Shown here: piece after piece, positions 1 through 7,045 of the stretch
Layout: each line of letters begins with the position of its first letter
Numbering within the stretch: the first letter of the stretch is position 1
Source: CAZKFN01 sp964552035
GTDB taxonomy: Bacteria > Bacteroidota > Bacteroidia > Flavobacteriales_E > Vicingaceae
Direction: 5' to 3'
DNA: 8,099 nt
Assembly (NCBI GenBank): GCA_964552035.1
Contig: CAZKFN010000093.1
Coordinates: forward strand, 1 to 8,099
The notes under the pieces: model-generated
What the model saw: the letters and a program-made list of their open reading frames with translations, nothing else
What the model was told of the DNA's origin: nothing
Databases searched by the model: none
Position numbers and translations under genes: made by a program

Positions 1-59
1 AGTGATATCCGTGTACGTAGTTTCATTCTATTATTCCTTTATAAATAAGTTTTCTTTAA

Positions 60-73
60 CATAGTATACTATG
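60..73. repeat. 14-bp perfect palindrome, possible operator
   Basis: The sequence CATAGTATACTATG is identical to its own reverse complement over all 14 bases. Its right part, TATACTAT (65-72), recurs at 201-208, where it contains the putative -10 box of cas1. Such a dyad upstream of an operon is typical of a binding site for a dimeric regulator, but no regulator gene is visible and the AT-rich background makes short palindromes common. A function is therefore inference only. Confidence 0.4.
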
Positions 74-177
74 AGAGTTAAAAATATGCAAAGGGAAAGA
101 TTGCTTTGTGTGTTAACTAAGGGAGATTTGTGAGATTTGAGAAGAAGGAGAAAAAGGGACTAAACCGTATTTAAAAA

Positions 178-206
178 TTGTAAAAAACGGATTTTAGCTT
201 TATACT
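178..206 (+). promoter_or_regulatory. Putative sigma70 promoter of the cas operon
   Basis: A -35 box TTGTAA (178-183, 4 of 6 consensus bases) and a -10 box TATACT (201-206, 5 of 6) are separated by 17 bases, the optimal spacing. Transcription would start about seven bases after the -10, at or next to the A of the cas1 ATG at 214, which would give a leaderless or nearly leaderless message. The -35 box lies inside a weak hairpin whose arms are 165-172 and 183-190. In this AT-rich DNA chance matches occur, and an upstream promoter cannot be excluded. Confidence 0.5.
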
Positions 207-213
207 ATCTACT

Positions 214-1182
214 ATGGAACAATTGACGGACTTAAAAGCTATTTTGCATTCTAAAAGAGCTAATATTTATTATTTAGAATATTGCCGTATTTTGCAAAAA
301 GATGGTCGAGTTTTATATCTAACAGAGGCTGATAAACAAAATCTTTATTATAATATACCGATTGGAAACACAACTTGTTTATTGCTTGGTACGGGTACTT
401 CTATTACTCAGGCGGCAGTTCGTATGCTTTGTCAAGCAGGTGTACTCCTTGGATTTTCTGGTGGAGGTGGAACACCACTTCTTATGGCAACTGAAATCGA
501 ATGGCTAACACCGCAGAGCGAATATCGACCAACAGAATATGTGCAAGGATGGCTTGGGTTTTGGTTTGATGAATCAAAGCGTTTAGAGATAGCAAAAAAT
601 TTTCAAACAGCACGTTTAGATTTTTTACTTAAAACATGGGCTAGGGATCGCGAACTTATTCAAGAAGGCTTTGATGCAAAAAGTGAAGATATTCTTTCTT
701 TAATTGACACATTTAAACCAAAAATAACAAGTGCATACAATGTTGGAAAATTACTACAGTTGGAAGCAGAACTTACAAAAAAATTGTATAAGTTTGCTGC
801 TACACATACCGAAACAGAAGCATTCACTCGAAGTCGTGATTCTCAAGATAAGGCAAATGTTTTTTTAAATCATGGAAATTATTTAGCCTATGGGCTTGCA
901 GCCACGACTCTTTGGGTTTTGGGTATTCCTCATGGATTTGCGGTGATGCATGGAAAAACAAGAAGGGGAGCTTTGGTTTTTGATGTTGCAGACCTCATAA
1001 AAGACTCAATTGTTTTGCCTTGGGCTTTTATTTGTGCAAAGGAAAATGCTACAGAACAGGAGTTTAGGCAACAATGTCTACAAGCTTTTACATATCATAA
1101 AGTACTCGATTTTATGTTTGATCAAGTGAAAAGTGCATCATTGTATTATACTCAAAAAGCTACAGAGGATGATCTTTTATGA
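214..1182 (+). CDS. cas1: CRISPR-associated endonuclease Cas1, type I-F
   Basis: Cas1 is the metal-dependent integrase that inserts new spacers at the leader end of the CRISPR array; in type I-F it works as a complex with the Cas2-3 fusion and is reported to restrain Cas3. The 322 residues match the I-F family over the full length: the N-terminal KAILHSKRANIYYL block, the GTGTSITQAAVR block, a Gly-rich GFSGGGGTP segment, then WLTPQSEYRPTEY and GFWFDE. The catalytic set is complete: E184 (in LEAEL), H246 (in MHGKTRRG), D257 and D260 (in VFDVADLIKD). These correspond to E190, H254, D265 and D268 of the Pseudomonas aeruginosa protein as I recall it. The start at 214 is chosen because the N-terminus lines up with homologues, although there is no Shine-Dalgarno in front of it. 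The TGA overlaps the ATG of cas2-3 (ATGA), which points to translational coupling. Confidence 0.97.
   Translation: MEQLTDLKAILHSKRANIYYLEYCRILQKDGRVLYLTEADKQNLYYNIPIGNTTCLLLGTGTSITQAAVRMLCQAGVLLGFSGGGGTPLLMATEIEWLTPQSEYRPTEYVQGWLGFWFDESKRLEIAKNFQTARLDFLLKTWARDRELIQEGFDAKSEDILSLIDTFKPKITSAYNVGKLLQLEAELTKKLYKFAATHTETEAFTRSRDSQDKANVFLNHGNYLAYGLAATTLWVLGIPHGFAVMHGKTRRGALVFDVADLIKDSIVLPWAFICAKENATEQEFRQQCLQAFTYHKVLDFMFDQVKSASLYYTQKATEDDLL
1164..1169 (+). promoter_or_regulatory. Ribosome binding site of cas2-3
   Basis: AGAGGA inside the end of cas1 lies nine bases before the ATG at 1179. A second ATG follows directly at 1182, twelve bases from the site, so spacing favours 1179, though either would give almost the same protein. 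Confidence 0.55.
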
Positions 1183-4100
1183 TGGTCGTTTTTGTTTCTC
1201 AATGTGAAAAAAAAGCTTTAGGAAAAACTCGTAGGGTTTTAGATGCTTTTGCCGATCGAATTGGGGATAATACTTGGCAAACCGTAATAACGGAAGAAGG
1301 CTTAAATGCGGTTAGGAAACTTTTGAGAAGAACAGCGAGTAAGAGTACGGCGGTTAGTTGCCATTGGATTAGAACGAGGGCACGCAGTGATTTATTGTGG
1401 GTGGTGGGGAATAGGAAGAAATTTAATGAACGGGGAGTGGTGCCGGTGAATTATACAGAAGGAGAGGTTGAGAAATACATGGACAAAGAAAAATGGCAGA
1501 GTTTGGAAGTGATAAAATTGCTTGCAGCAATTAGTGGTTTTTTTCATGACTTAGGTAAAGCAAACAATCTTTTTCAAGAAAAAATAAAGCCAAACAACAC
1601 AATGAGAAAATCTGAACCTTTCCGACATGAATGGATATCTCTACGTTTATTTTATGCTTTTGTAAAAGATAAATCTGACAAAGAATGGCTTGAAATGCTA
1701 ACTAAAGCTGATAATAATACAGAGATGGAGTTGTTTGATAAATTAAAAGAAGTACAAGATAATTTAAAAAGTCCTACTAATAAAAAAGATTTTGAGCTCC
1801 CTCCTATTGCGAAATGTATAGCTTGGTTAATAATGTCTCATCATAAGTTACCATTATATAATGGAGACAATCCGCCAGATCTCAAAAATTCTGAAAAGTG
1901 GTTTGAACAAAACTTAGAGCCTAGTTGGAATTCGCCACAATGTTTATCAAGTGAGTGGGAGCAGATAGACATAGAAGAAAACTGGAGTTTTTCAAACGGT
2001 ACACCATTTAAAAGTAGTTTATGGCAAACACGAGTAAGTTATTACGCGGATAAACTATTAAAATATGAGCAAGCATTTAGCCGAAATTGGTTTAACCAAC
2101 ATTTCACATTACATTTAGCACGTTTATGTTTAATGCTGGCAGACCATTACTACTCATCTGGATATAAAACAAATACACAAGAACAAGATCGAAACTATAA
2201 AGCTTATGCTAATACCTATGAAAATAAATATAAACAAAAACTGGACGAACATAACATAGAAGTTGGTAAAAATGCCTATAAGATAGCGGAAATACTACCA
2301 AAACTGCTGAACGAGTTGCCAATTTTACAGCAAAAAGAAGAACTCACAAAAAAAGTGCCTAAAGAGCTAAAAAATGACTTTGGTTGGCAGGATGAGTCCT
2401 ATAAGCTCGCAAAAACATTGCGTGATGAAGTAAAACAAAATGGTTTTTTTGGTATTAACATGGCCTCAACAGGAAAAGGTAAAACTCGTTGTAATATACG
2501 AATTATGGCAGGTATTAGTGAAAATATACGGCTTAGTATAGCCTTAGGTTTAAGAACACTAACTTTGCAGACTGGTGATGCCTTAAAAGCTGACCTAGGT
2601 TTGAATTCAGATGAAGTGGCTGTTTTAATTGGATCAAGTGAAATTAAAGAACTTCATGAAAAAAATAAAATATCTGAAAAGCAAGAAATAGATTCTGGAG
2701 GTAGTTTGTCTTCTGAATCATTATTAGATGAGCAATTAAGTTTATATGAAAGTCTACCAGATTATTCAGGAATAGCTCAAAAATGGATAGAGCATGACCC
2801 TAAAATAATTAAACTCATTCAAGCACCGATTTTAGTAAGCACCATTGATTACTTAATGCCAGCGACAGAAGGTGTTCGTGGAGGTAGACAAATAGCTCCT
2901 ATGTTAAGATTGTTGAGTTCTGACTTAATTCTTGATGAACCAGATGATTTTGGATTAGAAGATCTACCTGCTTTATGTCGATTGGTAAATTGGGCTGGAA
3001 TGTTAGGTGGGCGAGTATTGTTATCAACGGCAACATTATCACCTAGTTTAGCTAAAGCTTTATTTCAAGCTTATCAAGAAGGCCGAAAACATTATATTCA
3101 AGCTAACTCTGCTGAAGCTAGTAATGATATTTGCTGTGCTTGGTTTGATGAGTTTAGTAACCAAAAATTAATAAATGCACAAGATTTTTCGATTTTTAAA
3201 AAAGAACATGAAAAATTTATTGCTAAACGAATAAGTAAACTTAAGGAAAATAAACGATTATTACATAAGGGTAAAATTATACCTGTTACAAAAGAATTAG
3301 GAAAAACACCTTCAAAAGTCTATTCAGAATATATATTGACATCTTTAAAAGAATTGCATTCAAAACATTTTGTTACGGTTGATGAAAAAAAAGTCTCTTT
3401 TGGTTTAGTAAGATTTGCGAATATAGACCCTTTAGTACAGATTACCAAATGTTTAATATCACAAAAAGCACCTGAAAACACTATTATCCATTATTGTATA
3501 TATCACAGTCAATTTCCTTTATTACAGCGTTCTTGCATTGAAAATCAATTAGACAAGTATTTGAATAGAAAAAAAGAGGATGAATGGTTAAAAAACACTG
3601 ATTTAGTTAGTTATTTAAAACAATTTAAACAAGAAAATCATGTATTTGTAGTACTAGCTACAGCTGTTGCAGAAGTTGGGCGTGATCACGATTATGATTG
3701 GGCAATAATAGAACCTAGCTCAATGCGTTCTATTATTCAAATTGCAGGCCGAGTGCAAAGACATCGTAAACAAAAACCAAAGACTGAAAATATTTATATT
3801 TTATCAAAAAATTTTAAGGGGTTAAAGGGAAAAATACCATCATTTGAAAAACCAGGCTTCGAGAGTAAAGAGTTACGCTATAATAGTAGAGATATAGAGG
3901 AGTTAATAACTGACTTAGAAGATATTAAAGAAATAGATGCCATTGCTCGAATTAAAAGTCCTGTAGGTATAAAAAGTATGATAAAAAAAGATAATGGATT
4001 CAGCAGTATCACATCATTTGAATTATTAGAAAGTCTAGCTCAAGAATTAAAGTTACAAGGTAATAAAAATAATCTCGGTGCTTCAGCTTGGTGGGAACAT

Positions 4101-4496
4101 TCAGTCTCATGGACAGCATGTTTACAGAATTTGCAACAATTTAGAAAGAGCAGACCGCAAGACAATTATCGACTTACTAAAACACGAAGAGATGAGTTTA
4201 TATGGCAAACAAAAGAAAAAAATTCCTTGCAAAATTATGAAAACACTTCTAATATAGAGGATGAACTCGAGTGTGAGAATTTGGGAGAAGGAGTGGTTTT
4301 TTGGGAAACTTTTAATCTGGATAAAGAAGTTGAGAAACTGGCACAGCTATATCATCAAGATGAATTAGAAATATTACATAGATTTACGTATGTTCTGCTA
4401 GATGTTCCATATGAAAACAATGTTGAACAATATTTTTATAATCCACATTTGGGAATTTATAGGAAACTTAAAAACGAGAGGTATGAAAATGAATAG
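1179..4496 (+). CDS. cas3: Cas2-Cas3 fusion helicase-nuclease, type I-F
   Basis: This 1105-residue protein is the effector nuclease and also part of the adaptation complex; the fused Cas2 domain is diagnostic of type I-F. Residues 1-95 are the Cas2-like domain (VSQCEK at 6-11, CHWIR at 61-65). The HD nuclease domain follows with HD at 123-124 in FFHDLGK, RHEW at 149-152 and HH at 221-222. The superfamily 2 helicase carries Walker A STGKGKT (430-436), the DEPD box (586-589), STAT motif III (616-619), YHS (775-777), motif V ATAVAEVGRD (827-836) and motif VI QIAGRVQRHR (854-863). The Trp- and Tyr-rich C-terminal domain ends in the HLGIYRKL region. The protein is slightly longer than the roughly 1076 residues of the P. 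aeruginosa protein. After recruitment by the Csy surveillance complex it unwinds and degrades target DNA. No motif is broken. It overlaps cas1 by four bases and csy1 by eight. Bases 1321-1440 are strikingly G-rich compared with the rest of the gene. Confidence 0.97.
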   Translation: MMVVFVSQCEKKALGKTRRVLDAFADRIGDNTWQTVITEEGLNAVRKLLRRTASKSTAVSCHWIRTRARSDLLWVVGNRKKFNERGVVPVNYTEGEVEKYMDKEKWQSLEVIKLLAAISGFFHDLGKANNLFQEKIKPNNTMRKSEPFRHEWISLRLFYAFVKDKSDKEWLEMLTKADNNTEMELFDKLKEVQDNLKSPTNKKDFELPPIAKCIAWLIMSHHKLPLYNGDNPPDLKNSEKWFEQNLEPSWNSPQCLSSEWEQIDIEENWSFSNGTPFKSSLWQTRVSYYADKLLKYEQAFSRNWFNQHFTLHLARLCLMLADHYYSSGYKTNTQEQDRNYKAYANTYENKYKQKLDEHNIEVGKNAYKIAEILPKLLNELPILQQKEELTKKVPKELKNDFGWQDESYKLAKTLRDEVKQNGFFGINMASTGKGKTRCNIRIMAGISENIRLSIALGLRTLTLQTGDALKADLGLNSDEVAVLIGSSEIKELHEKNKISEKQEIDSGGSLSSESLLDEQLSLYESLPDYSGIAQKWIEHDPKIIKLIQAPILVSTIDYLMPATEGVRGGRQIAPMLRLLSSDLILDEPDDFGLEDLPALCRLVNWAGMLGGRVLLSTATLSPSLAKALFQAYQEGRKHYIQANSAEASNDICCAWFDEFSNQKLINAQDFSIFKKEHEKFIAKRISKLKENKRLLHKGKIIPVTKELGKTPSKVYSEYILTSLKELHSKHFVTVDEKKVSFGLVRFANIDPLVQITKCLISQKAPENTIIHYCIYHSQFPLLQRSCIENQLDKYLNRKKEDEWLKNTDLVSYLKQFKQENHVFVVLATAVAEVGRDHDYDWAIIEPSSMRSIIQIAGRVQRHRKQKPKTENIYILSKNFKGLKGKIPSFEKPGFESKELRYNSRDIEELITDLEDIKEIDAIARIKSPVGIKSMIKKDNGFSSITSFELLESLAQELKLQGNKNNLGASAWWEHSVSWTACLQNLQQFRKSRPQDNYRLTKTRRDEFIWQTKEKNSLQNYENTSNIEDELECENLGEGVVFWETFNLDKEVEKLAQLYHQDELEILHRFTYVLLDVPYENNVEQYFYNPHLGIYRKLKNERYENE
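4476..4481 (+). promoter_or_regulatory. Ribosome binding site that sets the csy1 start
   Basis: GAGAGG stands seven bases before the ATG at 4489 but only one base before the in-frame ATG at 4483, so 4489 is the better start. In-frame ATGs further upstream (from 4402) lie inside the cas2-3 reading frame and would add a sequence that looks like frame-shadow rather than protein. Confidence 0.65.
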
Positions 4497-6009
4497 TGAG
4501 TTATTTTCTTTAGCTAAAAAATTTATTGATGAGGTTGGTAGCGATATTATTGAATCAAGACATTTTAAAGATTTTTCTATTTTATATAAGACTACTGTAA
4601 CTGATCTTATTAAGGAGATTACAACTAAAAACAAAAAGGAGCCTATTATAACGGATGAACTAAAAATTCTTTTTTCCGAAAAATTTAAAAAAGATACCAC
4701 TAATAAGGAAAAAACTCTTTTTTATAGAGAGCAGTGTGAAAAAATATTGAAATTTTTGTCAGACGGGAATATAAAATTAGAATTTTGTGATATCGTTCGT
4801 AAATTGATAAGTGAAGATAAGGCAAGCTTTAATAGAAATTATTACGAAAAGTGGATTGATTGGAGTATTAGGCATGGAGAAGGATGCTATCTTTCCACAC
4901 ACAATTCTCGCTTATCACATTCTAGCAGTAAAGGATCATCTATAGATATACGGTATTATTCAGATAATATTAAGAACAAGTTAGGTTATATTAATACTGA
5001 TTTGAAATATATCAGTTTAGACTGGTCATATTATGATAATAGCTACTCTTCTATAGCAGGGTTTTATTTTATTTCGGATAATGATGGAAACTATCTTGGC
5101 GATGCAATAAGACGAGGCGAAGATATTTTATCCGGCTTTACTACTGATAAAACTCTATTGTCATATTGGAATAAGAAACTTGGTGAGTATATTGTTAATA
5201 AGCATAAAAAAAGTTTCTTTTTAAATAAGCAAATTTATTTTCCAATTGAAGATAACCAATATCATCTGTTACTACCACTGGTTTCATCTTCTTTAGCTCA
5301 GCAGTTATATGAAGAGTTTCAGCAATATTTCAACGATGAACAAAAAAATGCTAGAGCTTGTAAAAAAGAAAGCAAATATACGAATACAATAGCTATTTCT
5401 TACCCGAATAAAGCTGTGCTAAAAGTTACTGCGTCTAATCATTATAATGCATCAAAACTTAATGGAATGCGAGGCGGAAAATTAAGCCTTTTAAATGCAG
5501 AACCACCACAATGGAAGTCTAGTTTCTCAAATATAAAAACAAAACAAAATATATTTGATCATCAACTTGAAAATACAATAAAAGAAGAGATTACTGAGTT
5601 AAAAAATTATCTACGTTTATTAAAAAACAAGAAACTTAGTATTTCTCACCCTGTGCGTAATGCAGCAATTAGGACAAAAGCATTGGCAGTTATCAGCTCT
5701 TTTTTTGATTATATTGAAATGCTGGTTATGGCAGAGAGTCAGCCGAATTGGGCATCCAGTTCCAATTTGCCATTCGAACAACAATTACTTTTTGAGCCTT
5801 GGCGTGAAGATGATGCTGTAAAAGATATAAAGCTAAATAAACAATGGCAAAAAGAACTGAGCATAGATTTTGGTCGATGGCTAAACAAACAACTTAATTC
5901 AGGCAAGAAAAACAGATTAAATTTAACACCTATTCATGAGGCCATTTGGACTGATTGGTTTTTATATAAATTGAAAGAATACAGTGATATTAAGGAGGTT
6001 TCATTATGA
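4489..6009 (+). CDS. csy1: Csy1 (Cas8f), large subunit of the type I-F Csy complex
   Basis: Csy1 pairs with Csy2 at the 5' end of the crRNA, reads the double-stranded PAM and helps open the target. From the chosen start the protein has 506 residues, against about 434 in P. aeruginosa. Family blocks are recognisable: LSTHNSRLSHSSSKGSS (135-151), QIYFPI followed by YHLLLPL, YPNKAVLK, then SKLNGMRGGK (322-331) and EPPQW, and a helical C-terminal domain with a LLFEPWR segment. Aligned to P. aeruginosa Csy1 from memory, N320 matches the PAM-contacting N250 and N184 probably matches N111, but the wedge residue K247 is replaced by N317. The N-terminal 110 or so residues are Lys-rich and predicted helical by eye, with no signal peptide or membrane segment, and are longer than in the reference. 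The gene starts inside the end of cas2-3 and its TGA overlaps the csy2 ATG. Confidence 0.93.
   Translation: MNSELFSLAKKFIDEVGSDIIESRHFKDFSILYKTTVTDLIKEITTKNKKEPIITDELKILFSEKFKKDTTNKEKTLFYREQCEKILKFLSDGNIKLEFCDIVRKLISEDKASFNRNYYEKWIDWSIRHGEGCYLSTHNSRLSHSSSKGSSIDIRYYSDNIKNKLGYINTDLKYISLDWSYYDNSYSSIAGFYFISDNDGNYLGDAIRRGEDILSGFTTDKTLLSYWNKKLGEYIVNKHKKSFFLNKQIYFPIEDNQYHLLLPLVSSSLAQQLYEEFQQYFNDEQKNARACKKESKYTNTIAISYPNKAVLKVTASNHYNASKLNGMRGGKLSLLNAEPPQWKSSFSNIKTKQNIFDHQLENTIKEEITELKNYLRLLKNKKLSISHPVRNAAIRTKALAVISSFFDYIEMLVMAESQPNWASSSNLPFEQQLLFEPWREDDAVKDIKLNKQWQKELSIDFGRWLNKQLNSGKKNRLNLTPIHEAIWTDWFLYKLKEYSDIKEVSL
5992..5999 (+). promoter_or_regulatory. Strong ribosome binding site of csy2
   Basis: AAGGAGGT, a full-length match to the anti-Shine-Dalgarno, lies six bases before the csy2 ATG. 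It is the strongest ribosome binding site in the window and sits within the last codons of csy1. Confidence 0.85.
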
Positions 6010-7034
6010 TCCATTATCTGGTGCTAAGTTTTATCGACGTGCAAGGTGCTAATGCTATAGCTGGGTTTACATGGGGCTTCCCTGCTATAACACAGTTTTT
6101 GGGCTTCACCCATGCACTAGAAAGGAACTGGAACGATCAATTTTCAGAAGTTTATAAAATAAAAGCCTTAGGTTGTGCGGTGGTGGCTAATGCTACAGAG
6201 CAACGAGTTTTTAAAAATAGACAGAATTTAGAATTCCTTCAGAGTAAACGAACGCCTACCTTTGATAAAGATAAAAGCTCTAGCCCACCCATTATCGAAG
6301 AAGGAAAAATGAATATGACGGTTAGTTTAATAATTGAAGTTGAAGGAAATTTACCAACAAGATCAACTGAAATTATGGATTTTGAAAAAAAATTAATTGA
6401 TTTATGTTATACAATGCGTCTCGCTGGTGGGGTGATACAGAAAATTAATAATTTAAAATTGATTTCTTCGAATATTATGACTGATCAAAGAAAAGTTTTG
6501 AAAACTATAAAGAATTTAGTGATGCCTGGGTTTGTGCTTAAGGATCGTAGGGATTATTTAATAGAACATTATGAGAATTTGCAAAAAGAAAATGAAGATG
6601 TGGAGTTATTGGATGCATGGTTAGATTTCTCTGCACTAAAATATAAGGCAGAAAAAATAGAGGATAATAACAGCCTTAAAGAAAATAAAGCTCAATGGAG
6701 TTATATTCCCAAACCGAATAAAGGGTATTTAGTTCCTCTTATGGTTGGGTATAAGTCGATAAGTGAATTATATGAAGCAGGTGAAGTAGAAGATGTTCGG
6801 GATATGGAAGTTCCATCTCGCTTTGTTGAAGCTGTCCATACCATTGGAGAATGGCTAGGAGCACATAGAATACAAAATATTGTCGAATATATTTGGCGTT
6901 ATCAATATTTAGATGATCATTGGTATTTATGCCAACAAGAAAAAACAAGTCTTATTGTAAATACAGAAAATCAAAATGATATTTTTTCAGATGACGAAGA
7001 ACTTAGCTTAGAACAAGCAATTAATTTATTATAG
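6006..7034 (+). CDS. csy2: Csy2 (Cas5f), type I-F Csy complex subunit
   Basis: Csy2 is the Cas5-type RAMP protein that holds the 5' handle of the crRNA and forms the tail heterodimer with Csy1. The 342 residues match the family throughout (about 327 in P. aeruginosa): ANAIAGFTWGFP (15-26) with the following GFTHALER, IIEEGKMNMTVSL, MRLAGG (137-142), MPGF (173-176) at the start of the central helical part, then GYLVPLMVGY, a SRFVEAV segment, GEWLGAHR and a Trp/Tyr-rich block YIWRYQYLDDHWYLC. After that block there is an acidic tail of about 30 residues (SDDEELSLEQ) that I do not recall from the reference protein. The start is fixed by the strong upstream ribosome binding site and the ATGA overlap with csy1. 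csy3 begins 11 bases after the stop. Confidence 0.95.
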   Translation: MIHYLVLSFIDVQGANAIAGFTWGFPAITQFLGFTHALERNWNDQFSEVYKIKALGCAVVANATEQRVFKNRQNLEFLQSKRTPTFDKDKSSSPPIIEEGKMNMTVSLIIEVEGNLPTRSTEIMDFEKKLIDLCYTMRLAGGVIQKINNLKLISSNIMTDQRKVLKTIKNLVMPGFVLKDRRDYLIEHYENLQKENEDVELLDAWLDFSALKYKAEKIEDNNSLKENKAQWSYIPKPNKGYLVPLMVGYKSISELYEAGEVEDVRDMEVPSRFVEAVHTIGEWLGAHRIQNIVEYIWRYQYLDDHWYLCQQEKTSLIVNTENQNDIFSDDEELSLEQAINLL

Positions 7035-7039
7035 AGGAG
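7035..7039 (+). promoter_or_regulatory. Ribosome binding site of csy3
   Basis: AGGAG begins immediately after the csy2 TAG and lies six bases before the csy3 ATG. It occupies nearly the whole of the 11-base gap between the two genes. Confidence 0.75.
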
Positions 7040-7045
7040 ATACTT

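Larger units (their letters stand above)
1..213. other. Non-coding region upstream of the cas operon
   Basis: This AT-rich stretch has no gene that I can support. Forward frames 1 and 2 are open from the window edge but stop at 46-48 and 62-64, so the tail of an upstream gene is possible but unproven. It holds a 14-bp palindrome (60-73), two tandem copies of GAGATTTG (123-130 and 132-139), a purine-rich tract with an SD-like AAGGAG (145-150) that has no usable start codon just downstream, a weak imperfect hairpin (165-172 pairing with 183-190) and the putative cas1 promoter. I see no CRISPR repeat and no strong terminator. Confidence 0.7.

Noticed and set aside
8..20. CCGTGTACGTAG resembles the core of a type I-F CRISPR repeat (CCGTGTAGGCAG in P. 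aeruginosa)
   Set aside because: Ten of twelve core bases agree, but the flanks do not match the repeat ends, the stem is not formed and there is no second copy in the window, so it is not called a repeat or array remnant.
1179..1480. A separate cas2 gene before cas3
   Set aside because: There is no stop codon or new start between the Cas2-like part and the HD domain; the fusion is the normal type I-F arrangement.
4402..4488. Extended csy1 start at 4402 or 4483
   Set aside because: The upstream extension overlaps cas2-3 codons that fit the Cas3 C-terminus, and the only ribosome binding site is spaced correctly for 4489.
4398..4700. 100-codon open frame on the minus strand across the cas2-3/csy1 junction
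   Set aside because: It lies antisense to two well-supported genes in AT-rich DNA, has no ribosome binding site and no recognisable protein features beyond a hydrophobic stretch expected from antisense reading.
6739..6948. 69-codon open frame on the minus strand inside csy2
   Set aside because: Entirely antisense to conserved csy2 codons, with no initiation signal and no family resemblance.
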